Shown here: one piece after another, positions 38,760 to 49,683 of the stretch
How positions within the stretch are numbered: position 1 is the first letter of the stretch
Layout of the letters: every line of letters starts with the position of its first letter
Source: Seriola aureovittata
Lineage: Eukaryota; Chordata; Actinopteri; Carangiformes; Carangidae
Length of the DNA stretch: 64,000 nt
Reading direction: 5' to 3'
NCBI RefSeq assembly: GCF_021018895.1
Contig: NC_079377.1
Span: 14,329,001 to 14,393,000 of the forward strand
The notes under the pieces: model-generated
Told to the model about the DNA's origin: nothing
Database searches by the model: none
What the model saw: only the letters and a program-made list of their open reading frames with translations
Program-made: the position numbers and the translations under genes

Positions 38760-41700
38760 TTATAGTTTGCTTTGAGCACCTTGTAGTCTCCACACCCTTC
38801 TGACTTCTTTTTCTGTGGTGTTCAATATCTTGAATACATTAACGTCCTTTGTCTGGTGAAAGCGCTGCAACAATCTCTGGAAAACAGTCACTGGGATGCT
38901 GAAGTTGAGGTGTGGATAGGTCACTTTGGCAGCCAAGTCCCTTGTGTTGCTGGACACGATACCTGCAAAACAGGAAATAATTTTTAAAACCGCAGATACA
39001 GCAGTGCAGAAAGAGCAATCTGGAGTGTGTAGCTGCTTTTTCCCTCCTCACATATGGCGCATTGTTAGTTTTCTGTGGTCATCATATGCCCCCCACTGAT
39101 CAAAAAGAGTATGTGATTTTGTAGTTGCAGGGTTTCTTACCAAGCAACTCTCCTGAGCATGCCCGCACCACAGCACCCCCGCTGGCCCCAGCTTGTACTG
39201 CACAAGTGGTCTGAAGCATGATGGGCTGGTAATTCAAACTAATGGCTTTGGAGAGGACACCACTGGTCAGGGACGGACCACAGCTCCGACCCAAACCACC
39301 ATATCCCACCACAACTACAGATTCACCTGTAGGAACAGAAACCAAGTTGAACAGTCAATCTCATAACCGTTTAATTGGTGTAAAGAAACAGAGATTTCTT
39401 CTGGCACTGAATATGAAGGTGTTATTCAAAAGAAAAAAGAAAAAAAGTTATACTGTTTCCACTAAGCAAATGCAATCAAACCTGGATTGAAACTCTGAGC
39501 GATCTGAGGGACTGTAGCCTCTGGGACAGAACCTCTCAGCTGCACCAAAGCCAGGTCATAGGGAGAAGACGCTTCAGTGGAAAACAGCACACCACCCACA
39601 AAATTATGGACTCTGTAAAATAGAAATTTGTTTTAAATCAGTACACACTATGTCTAGTAAAGATCCCTATTTTCTTTCATTTATCAATTCCTTTCTTCAC
39701 CTGCCTCACTTCCTTTCCTTATCACTGATTGGCTCTTTTTTTCACCCTTCGCCCCTCATTTACCTGATAGAGATCACCTGTGCATTAGAAGCTTATTTAA
39801 GGGCTTCACTCCACTCTTTCACTCTTTTAGACCTTCACATGGGGATGGCAGTTACTCTTTAGGTCCTATAATTTGTCTGTTAGTCTCAGAGAACCTTCCT
39901 TATCCTTATTTCTTTAATCACATAATGAGACTATTTTGATTTTGTTGTGTTGAATTTACTCTTTATTGTCCTTTCAGAACCTTTGGCCTATGTGCATCTT
40001 CCCTTTCATGTTATAATTATTTGAAAATACCTTTGTTGGATTGGATGGATGTTTCATGGCCTTCTATCTTTCATCCTGCATCCTGACCTAATGCCCATAG
40101 TGATAGTGAACCTTTTCTGAACCTCCTACTTAACACTATGATCAGAAATATTATAGCATGCTAAAAGGCCCTGAACCCAAACAGATGTTTTCAATTATTC
40201 TTTAAACCTCTGTTCAGGTTGAAGTTGGAGGATATTGCTTTTAATTAACGTGAGGTCACCTAAGTCCATGTACTAATAAAAATGGTCAATATGTAAAACC
40301 ACAAGTTTTACAGACCCCTTAAATTTTCGGGTGTGGCAGCTCTTGGTCCTAATTGCACAAAATCTTAAGACTGAGGGAGATGTGTATGTACACAGAGTCT
40401 GGAGAAGAGGCAAAATGAGTGAAAACACCTGTGGAGGTGAATCATGGGTGTGTAGCCCATTTTTAGTGGCTAAAGCAACCAAATGAGGTTTGAGTTTTGA
40501 GGTTTACAGAAAATATCTCAATAATTTTTTCAAGTCATAGCAGGAAGAATACATTAATATTAGTCATAGCTGAATTCATTCAGGTGTTCCAGTGCTAGGC
40601 CCCTGGTGCAGTCCACAATAGCTTACCCGCATGATTTACTGGGACACTGACAATAGAACAGACCCTTTATTAATATTAGTTCCACCTGTGCTTCTCCTGC
40701 TAGGAACAGTCAGTGTTTGTTGTGGAAATTATCTATTAAATATGTTTTAACATGGTTTTTGATTTTCATTTTCATTATCCCTTCCTTTCAAATCAAATCC
40801 GTTCCTGGTCAGAAAAGGATGGACATGGACATGAAAACCATGTGTCATGTTGTCACCTGTCCCTGTGATGGAACTTCAGGGTGACTGTAGACTTCCCGTT
40901 GACAACATGCCGGCAGGTTAAAATGAGCTGAGAGGCGATAACAACCCCTGAGCCCCAGAACAGCCCACTGTCCACAAAGCACACAGTGGGGTATTTAACA
41001 GCTTTTGACTCATGGGCTGTGGAGGACATGTGGAGGCCTGCCTCTACCGGATGTAGCCAAACATCCCGGAGTGGATCTTGAGCGCTCATGCAGCGGATGA
41101 CATTCCTGAAGATCAGGTGGACTGAGCAGACTAGAGTGAGGCCTATCCACTCGTTCGCCTTCCAACCAAATGGAGACACGATGAGCCCAGTAAGACGCAC
41201 ACTGTCTGCCCCTTCCACCACAAACAACCCTCCACCCTCTGTGCCTGGCAGACAGCGGGCATCTGTGAGGATGACAGCGTTGTCCTCTCCGGCAAGGTTA
41301 CTGATGATACCTTTGCTGAGGGTGCTGATGAAGAGGTCTAAGCAAAGGGAGCCGAAAGGTGAACCACATGCAACAACTGGGCAGCCCTTCCGAAGAGATG
41401 AGCTCCTCTGCCACGGGATGCTCCCTGAATCTGTGCTGCTTTCCACCACACGTGTCTTGAGCACAGCGAACCAGCTGAGGAATTGGGCATCTCTCAATAG
41501 CTCCTCATCCTCTTCATCACCATGGAAACGCCACTGGTCAGCCTCCTGGAAAACTGCCTTGAAAGCCTCTTTGAACTCCAGGCAGTTCACCAGCATCAGC
41601 AACTGGGCTGCAGCTTCCCGCTGCCGTGTTGATTTGGCTCTGGAGGGTGTGAATGCTTCTCCCCGTGCAGAACGGCTTCTGTCCAGATCTCGCTGAGTAG

Positions 41701-41944
41701 AAAAGCTGACGCGGATTTTAAGTTTTTCACTGAAGCTGCGCGGTGGCAGGAACTCACGGTCCGAGGAGAAGGGCTCATTATCGGTAATAAAACGTGAAAA
41801 CGGAAGGCCGGTACATATCACTGTTCCAGTTTGAGGGTGAACGATGACTCCGCTGCAGCTCACGGGTTTCTTTGTTGAAAAAGCCTCTGACACCTTGACT
41901 ACACAGCAGCACCTCTCTACCTCCCTTACCTCCATGCTTAGCAA
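38760..41944 (-). CDS. tysnd1: Peroxisomal trypsin-like protease TYSND1
   Basis: Peroxisomal serine protease that, in mammals, processes PTS1 and PTS2 matrix proteins of fatty-acid beta-oxidation. Exons on the minus strand: 40857-41944, 39482-39612, 39141-39326, 38760-38962. All have AG/GT borders and give 535 aa (human 566). The catalytic triad is visible across exons: His in LTCRHVV (about residue 346), Asp in SPYDLALVQL (about 382) and Ser in GASGGAV (about 455). The last three residues are SKL, a canonical peroxisomal targeting signal. QWRF, CGSPFG and LTDARCLPGTEGGG in the N-terminal half match the human protein. A second Met at codon 4 could also serve as start. Intron 1 (39613-40856) carries a family A repeat. 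The active-site loop reads GASGGA where human has GSSGGP. Confidence 0.96.
40560..40740 (+). repeat. Interspersed repeat, family A (copy 2 of 3)
   Basis: It lies in tysnd1 intron 1. Blocks gatttactgggacactga, gaacagaccc, attagttccacctgtgcttc and cctgctaggaacagtcag match copies at 6.83 and 55.65 kb in order and orientation. Confidence 0.6.
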
Positions 41945-42179
41945 TGCACATTCAGTTTAGCCATATGTCGATAACGGTTTAGTGAATTGAAGACACGGAT
42001 AAACTATTGAAAAGCATTACATTTCAAACAGCTAGAGAGCGGCGGTGAAACAAGAAAACAAACTTCCACACTGGGCAGATGCAGTAAACTAATACCGACG
42101 ACTTTAAACTACAGTATTCCTCGTTTAATCAGCGTTTTTAGGAACTTAAATGTTGTTTCTAGCTTCCTGGTTGTGTCTC

Positions 42180-42312
42180 ATTGGTCCACGAAAAGAAACG
42201 ACACGTACCGATTAGTATGATTGGTCAGAGTAAACATACGAACCTCTCCGAGCCAATGGGAAACGAGGAGGTGGGACTATCGTTGTTTGTTTTCCTTCAC
42301 AGCGCGTCCAAT
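42180..42312. promoter_or_regulatory. Cluster of four CCAAT boxes upstream of tysnd1
   Basis: CCAAT pentamers, the core of NF-Y sites, occur at 42180-42184 and 42220-42224 (minus strand) and at 42253-42257 and 42308-42312 (plus strand), 235-370 bases upstream of the tysnd1 start codon. More CCAAT/ATTGG occurrences lie near 42.46 and 42.49 kb. There is no obvious TATA box, which fits a housekeeping promoter. No gene is seen starting rightwards from here. Confidence 0.45.
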
Positions 42313-42895
42313 AGGACTGTAGTTTCCACAGATTCCTTGTGATATTCCTTGTGACAATTAAATGTCAGTGTTCATTTTTTACCTTAACGTACACTTGTTA
42401 TGTCAGTACAATATATCCATGACTACACTTTTCAGGATCTGACTCACCTGCCCTCTTATTGGACTTTGTGAGTGGATGTCATTGTCCAATCAAATTCATA
42501 TGTAAAACAGGGTCAAAATCTGGTCAAAATCCATCCTTGTAACGTCACTGTCACATACATTGTGGAAACTGTGAGTGCTAAGTTTTACTCCAGATTTCTG
42601 CTCTGTATTTCTACACGGATCACGGCATCTTTGTGTAACCTCACCACTATCATTTGTTCCTCTACAAAGCACAGCTTTCATGCACAAACTTCAAATTTGT
42701 CATGCAGATTTATTTTTATAAATTTACAGAGATTGATCTACAACTACAAACCTTTGTAATTATTTATGAACATCACTTTACAGGTTCATACTTGTTTTAT
42801 CTGTGGCTAAGTCTAGAACTAATAATGTGTGTAATTGCTTGTATTAAACCTTTTCCCATTGAAAAATAAAATGAAAATGAGTCAGACAAGAAAGA
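42313..42895. other. Short intergenic gap, tysnd1 to sar1a
   Basis: Unique AT-rich sequence between the tysnd1 promoter and the sar1a 3' end. No coding sequence or repeat was recognised. Confidence 0.6.
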
Positions 42896-42916
42896 TTTAA
42901 AGGTTTGTCAAAAATA

Positions 42917-42922
42917 TTTATT
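42917..42922 (-). terminator. sar1a polyadenylation signal
   Basis: AATAAA on the minus strand, giving a 3' UTR of about 1.2 kb for sar1a. The UTR includes a 21-nt genomic A run at 43413-43433, which is poly-U in the transcript. Confidence 0.45.
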
Positions 42923-44127
42923 ATGCTCAAACTGCACACGTTTAATAACAATATGACCTACTTTTTGTAACAGGTATATTACTTCAGAGCTCAATGCTTG
43001 ATGTAACAAGGCAAGCCAATCTTAATGCAAAATATAAATAACAGTTTATATACAAAATAATGTATAATATTGCACTAACGGGTAATTTCATGCATATATT
43101 TGCATGCCATTTTTTTAAGCACCACTCAAGTACTCTCATAATATCACTGCACTGTGAGCAGCGACTAATCACAAAGTACTCAAGTCATTTCACAGCAAGT
43201 AACCATCATGAAAACAGGTAGTTTAGCATCCTCAGTCTGGACAAGTACGAGCTTGTTACATCACCTGGCTGTGCTGATGCAGTTAACATGTACTGCAATT
43301 ATTTAACACTGTTCTGTGGTATTAAATAAAACTCCTCACAGCAAAATGTAAGTTAATGCACTTGTGGTCACATTCATGTAATTGGCCTGTAGTGGTAAAC
43401 CCTTCATTGATTAAAAAAAAAAAAAAAAAAAAACATGCAATCAGAAAAAATGTCAGTATCCTTGGAGGTAGCACTCTACTGTGTTAATGCTTTTCCCATT
43501 AAAAAAATATGGCACTAAATCACTGCAGCACTTTCTAGAAAAAACTGTTTTGTTCTTGGAAAAAAATTGATGGAACTTCAAATTTCCCACTCATTTGAAA
43601 GAAATTGTATAAATATACAGATATAATGTCTTATCTGTGCCAACAGAGTTTTGTTCATCCTCAGTCAAGGAAGAGTAATTCCAAGCACAGAATGTTAACC
43701 CAAATGACCTTCACTGTAAGTCAACACCAACACCTAAAAATAAACCCGGGTCAGAAACTGGTTCACAGCGATGACATGTTCTATATGGCAGACTGAATTT
43801 CCTTCAGGCTTTAAGTGAAGGTAGAAACCACAACATGAAGATTAATCCTCCAAACTCAATCTGAATAATACAGTCTGTTGATTAATAACTTATGTCTGAC
43901 TCACTGTGGTATGATTGATATGACATTGAGATTTCTTTGAGCGCATGAAGAAGACACAGGATATATTAACACAAAACATCTACCTGAAACACATTTCCTA
44001 CTGGCACAGTCAAAGTCCTAAATACAGTATAATCTATCTCGCTATGGCAGGTAGCTTTGTGTGGAACATGTTTCTGTGTACACAGACAGCATGGTAAATC
44101 TGGTTACGGTTACTAAAAGAACGTGAA

Positions 44128-46216
44128 TCAGTCAATATACTGAGAGAGCCAGCGGAAACCGTCTCCATATCCTTGTCTCTTCAGCACGCTACACATGAAA
44201 ACCTCCATTGGCCTCAAATTCAGCTCCTTCAGTGACACTTTGCCCTGAAAAGAAACACAACCACAAATGTTAAAGTCCCGACTTTAATTCACAACCCAAA
44301 CATTTAATCATCCTTTCCCATGGACCTTGAATGTGTGCGATTATTATCTTAAACCTGTAACTCTCTGCGTGTTGTACAACAGAGGGCGGAGCATAGTGTG
44401 ACATCTGTAGAGCTGTGTTCTGTCTATCTAATGGCTCACTATTTACACCCTGTGTTGAAAAGTAGGTAGGTCTGGCTTTGTGAGATTTGTGAAGCTCACT
44501 GTTGCTATTATGCAGTGAAAATATCCTTGAACAACAAGGCAACACGGACAAAAATGTACTATTTATTATCCTTAGAAAGGAGACTGTCTCGAACTATAGC
44601 AGTGCACAGAATAAAAAAAATTACAGACTTCAGCTTTCAATGACGTCGTGTGTGCAGTACCTTTCCAGTTGTATTCCCATGAAGACCAAACATTCCCCTC
44701 AGTGCATCCTCACTGATGGCCTCCGGGCGGTCTATCTTATTCCCCAGGATGAGAACAGGTACGTTGGAGATGGTTTCATCTGTTAACAGGGCCTACACAC
44801 AAGAGGTCCGATATGTTCGGCAAACAGATCATTCCTATCAGTGAAAGCTTCGAAAAAGTCTGATGTGTGTCGATATCTAAGTAAAATCAATACACTTACA
44901 TCCAGTTCAATCTTAGCCTCCACCAGTCTCTCATGATCAGCACAGTCCACCATGTAGACTATACCGTTTATGGCTGGGAGGTAGTTCTTCCAGATCCTTC
45001 GTGCTGTGAGAGCAACACAGTTTCAGGATTTATGTAACACACAAGTTGTACAGTAGCTGCCAGTGCCTCGAAAAAACATTTGCCTCAGTGCTACCTTGCG
45101 TATGACCTCCGAGGTCAAACGTCGTAAAGGTCATTCCAGCTATGGTCAGCTCCTCGGATGCTGAGGACAAAAGGGAAGCACTGTTTTAGATAAGTAATGA
45201 AGCAAGAAACACACAAGGCTGATTGCTGAACCGACAACATGTCAAATGGCAGGATGTACTTGGATGTAGTGTTGGCACATGCTGTCCTAGTCTGTCATCT
45301 CTGAGCATGTGCAGGAGTGTTGTTTTCCCAGCATTGTCTAGTCCAAGGAACACCAGCTTGCCAGTCTTCTTGTACAACCCTGATGAGAAAAAGACAAGAA
45401 AATGAAATGATGAGAATTTAATATAAACTGACTGTAAACTTGTATTCCTTCTCTGTCTACCCTACAGTCATCACCAACACCAATTTATATTTTTTCATAT
45501 TCAGGAATGTCAGTGAACTTATAATAAATCTGCATTATTACACAGTATACACATTGATTGGTATATAGTATAATACCAAATTCAAATAGAAAATCTGCAC
45601 AGTTGTGATTATTTGGGCTGGAATTGGTGAAATAGACCAATATGTAAATGGAAATACACAACATTTGGCTTTTGTCCATGTAGAGCCTCCAGGTGTCCTT
45701 TCTGGAGATGCCTAGACTTATTTGTAAAAAAAAAAAACGCATACATGTTCAGTCAGGTATTGATCAGTAGTTTGTCTGTAGCCCTATAGTGTCCTTTTGC
45801 CTGCACTTGTTTGTGGCAGACCATAAATTTACATTTTTACAGATTCAAAGGCCTCCACCTGTGTTTCTGTAACACATATAGTGTTTGTACATGTATGTAA
45901 CAAACTTCAGGGGTTTCCTCTCTGGCAACAAGTTATTTATGCATAAAACCAGTGTGGTTTGTGAGTCACATCCATCTTAATTTGGGTATGTCATTTTAGG
46001 CAGTTTTGTTCCAAAGCTGGGGTGGAGTTGGGAAGGATAATGTCAAATAGCACACTGTTGTTAGGACGGACTGTATGCCAAATTGAAATTTATGTCGGAT
46101 TTTTAAAAAGTTGTGGTGGTTAAGGTTGTACAGTGCTGTTGATAATTATGTACATTACCTAATAGTTGTAAGACGCTGCTGAAGCTCCTGTAGATCCAGT
46201 CAAATATAAAAGACAT
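44128..46216 (-). CDS. sar1a: SAR1A small GTPase (COPII coat assembly)
   Basis: GTPase that starts COPII vesicle formation at endoplasmic reticulum exit sites. Coding exons on the minus strand: 46159-46216, 45260-45379, 45095-45160, 44900-45003, 44661-44792, 44128-44244. Phases close to exactly 198 aa, the usual length. Features: hydrophobic N-terminal helix (MSFIFDWIY); P-loop GLDNAGKTT at about residues 32-40; switch II DLGGHTQ with the catalytic His at about 79; NKID guanine-specificity motif at about 134; and C-terminal RWLSQYID. The residue after that His is Thr, where human SAR1A has Glu and SAR1B has Val (from memory). Position between TYSND1 and PPA1 matches human SAR1A. The start codon is preceded by only a few exon bases, so a separate non-coding exon is needed upstream. 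Confidence 0.96.
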
Positions 46217-47252
46217 GTCTCTGCCTGAAATACAGAAAACGTAAAGTTCCAGATAACAACTCAGCACATACTGGCAAAGAAAGTATAGAATTTATATACT
46301 ATTGCAAAAGGACATGGTTGCAATACAGCATCTAGCACTGAAGCCCATTGTTGATCATTATTCCTGACCCGGGATTACTCTGCTGGTATGTGTAAGCTCT
46401 GTGTAATCACACAAGCTTTAAAGCATGAAAGAAAGGAGGGCAGACTAAGCAACAAACAGGCTTTAGATGATTTTTTTGATGCTAGTTCGTTCTGCCAGCT
46501 GCCTCACTGAGTCACACTGATCTATCGTCTGACTATTTTTATGACAGGTTGTGGCAAGGACACTTGATCTGGGCAGTCACCCCCTGCTTCCCTCTCTCTC
46601 TCTCTCTTAAACACAGACACACACACACAAACACACACACACACACGCCTGTCACTCTCTGTGGAACTTGATGTGCTTGTTACAGTGAATAGTGAGGCCT
46701 TCGGTGACTAAGGCTTCGGGAAATTAACCAGTTGCTGAGTACTTTATCATACATTTGTTTCACCTGGGTCATTTGTTAACACCAAACTCCATGTATAAAG
46801 TATGGCATTTAATTCATATTTAGTGTATGAGTTAAATGCTATGACACAAAAGACACTGTGTGCTCGGTGTGCCCTCAAAAATGTCTGTAGTCATGTAGTA
46901 AGTAGCAGCAAGTTTCCATGCAAATCTAAAACCAGTACTCCAAAACAAATATACATGAATAAGACCAGAAAACTCGCCAGGCCGCTGAACTCATGACCGA
47001 GCTCCTCAGAAACGACTATTCCTGTGATTTCATGATTACTGCCACACCTCGGCTTGTATCACATGTATCTGGTGGTAACGACATCAGCTGTCACAGAGCA
47101 AACCATGACCAATTTAGTAAACAACATGCGCAGAGGTCCACAGTGACAACTACACCTGTAACTTTATAATGTCGGGGAGGTCCACAAGCAGAAAACAAGA
47201 CAGGAACACCAAAGTGGAAACTGGAAACTTAATACAGAATTTGTTGTATTAC

Positions 47253-47390
47253 CTTGTTCTGCTGAAGTTGTGAACCGCCGTCCGTTGGTTTTTGGTCCAA
47301 GCTTGTCCCGTCGACTGACATGTAGCCTGCAACTTTGACAGTTAACCGGAAACCACGTCACTCTGGCTAATAACGCGGGAGGAGCCGGGG
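47253..47390 (-). other. Probable sar1a non-coding first exon and promoter
   Basis: The coding start exon begins just upstream of the ATG at an acceptor (ATTTCAG), so a 5' exon is expected. A donor AACAAG then GTAATA ends such an exon at 47253 on the minus strand, in a GC-richer stretch. The upstream boundary near 47.39 kb is only a guess. Confidence 0.4.
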
Positions 47391-47504
47391 CACATGCCAG
47401 TAATGTTTTTATTAAAAATGAATGTAACCTCGCTCTGATCTGTTTTATATATGTAGTTTTATATGTAATTTATATTTTAAAAAATAAATATACAATGATA
47501 TATT

Positions 47505-47537
<33 letters not shown>

Positions 47538-48570
47538 ACGTTCAAGTCATGAGGGGAAATTATTGGCTCAAGAGAAAAACCTTTAGACTTTTGAATTTTC
47601 TTCTCGCCCCTATTATCCCACACTATACGTTTATTTCTAGCACTAGGCACCCACAAGCTCACAAATAAGCTACACTAGAGCTAAAGATTTTTTTTTCTAA
47701 ATCATCTTTATTAGCTTAAATGTGACTATTTGTTAATTTTCTAAACACTAAACCCAACATTTTTGGCTTCTTGACATTAAAATTTGTCAACTTGGGCTTC
47801 AAGTAATAATACTGGGAATTCTTAATGACCTTTTTTAAACTGATTAATTGATTATCAAAGAAAATTATTGTCAGACCTATTGATAATGAAGAATGAATGA
47901 AATCTTTTTTTTTTTTTAAGGCAACACAGTATATATTTAATTCAACCATAAATGAAACTGTTCACTGTTTATCCTGTATGGATAACTCATTACTTTTGCT
48001 TTGAAGTTGCATAAAACAGAATTAAATGTTAGAGCTCACTAAAAATCTAAAATTTAATTACCATTAAACTTTTTCCCTTTTTTCCCCCTCTATTGCTCTT
48101 TTTTCTTTGTCTCTATAAAAACTTTGATTGTCCTCCCCATTTTTACTGTTTACCTATATTGTTATGAATAGGAAAGTAAAAGAAGCCACACACACTCGAT
48201 AGTCCGCATTTATGGAAAACAGTCAAAACAAAGGAATGACCTAACAGCAGTCATGTGAAAACACTGGGCATTTATGTGAACATGTTAAATTGCAAATAGA
48301 AAGGTAATGTAGAACACTGGCCACTAGGTCGCAGTATTGTAACTATGAGAAGTCAGTTCAAAGCCTAGAATAAAAAATCTCAGCTTGTTTCTCATACCTC
48401 TTATTAACTGCTCCGCTCATTAAACTTGTGACTCACAGCCTGGACAGGGAAACTAAACTTCTCTTCTCCTAATTTAGAGTCAAATCCATGACTAACAAGT
48501 GCTGTGCAATTATTTTATTTTCCAGTTGCTGGGGGAAGAATAATCACACTTTGTTGATAATTTAACCAGA
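47391..48570. other. Intergenic region, sar1a to ppa1
   Basis: Very AT-rich, with a (TA)n run at 47505-47528 and T or A runs near 47.69 and 47.91 kb. No coding sequence was recognised. Confidence 0.6.
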
Positions 48571-48575
48571 GAAGC

Positions 48576-48581
48576 TTTATT
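48576..48581 (-). terminator. ppa1 polyadenylation signal
   Basis: AATAAA on the minus strand about 320 bases past the ppa1 stop codon. Confidence 0.5.
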
Positions 48582-48897
48582 AAAGCAGTTCAGAGTCTCA
48601 CACAGGATGCAAGTATCTATGAGGCACAGTACCTGTTACTTTGTTCATGGTAGCACATCTCCAAAGAGATTTTTTCATAAGCAAGTGAAAATCCATTGGT
48701 CAAGACATGAGAGATTTTTTTTGGACTTTCTCTATTGAATCTAACCACTATCTCTCCATCTACAGGAAAACAGCTGACCCAGACCCAATCATCCATGTCC
48801 CCATCCTGCCATCCCATTGGTTCCTAATATAAGACCATCTTCATGTATTCCTGAGAGATGAGCCTTTCCCTCTGCTCCAATCCAAACAGCTCCCGGA

Positions 48898-49645
48898 TTA
48901 CTTCTTCTCATAGTAGAACCATTTATCTACTGTAAATGGAAAAAAACCCCATAACAGTCAGTATCACAACATAAGAAATGACCGCCACGTTTAATGATCT
49001 GGAAATAAATATAGAAATTCAAATATATAGAAATATATATAGAAATTCTACCTGATGAGGGGATATCTTCATCTTTTCCACAAGGACACGCCTAAAAAAA
49101 AAAAAAAAAAAAAAAAAAAAGAGTGAAACATCAAGTTATGAAATAATGTTCAAGAAGGAATGAGGCATGGTGTTGAAATTTCAGATGCTGTTATGTTACA
49201 AAAAGGGAAAAAATGAAAGGTCACTTACTTCAACAACAGCTTTAGCCTCATCTGCTGAGCAGCAGAAAGGGCTGTCGCTGGCCGAGACACACGTGTTTTT
49301 GCTGTATTGCGTGATAAGATACAGTCATTTATAATCAAGATGCCACATATATACACAGTGTTTCAGTGCATATTTGTTCTATAAGCACTGTATTTTAAGA
49401 GAAAGTAAGAGAAATGCAGTGTGTACCAGTTCAGTTCACCAGCTTTGGCCTTTTGGGAAATGAGGGCTTTCCAGAAGTTGTGAGTGGCCTTGATTACTTC
49501 AATCGCAAAGTCCTGAAACACAAGAAACAGGAATTGCTTAGTTGAAAGTAAGGTTTAATGTTAACTATAGCATTCATGCACATATAATGTGCATAAATAA
49601 ATGAGGTACTGGACACATGAATTTCCCCTTGGGGATAAATAAAGC

Positions 49646-49683
<38 letters not shown>

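Noticed and set aside
41088..41696. 202-codon plus-strand open frame
   Set aside because: Antisense shadow of the long first exon of tysnd1, which matches a known protease family on the minus strand.
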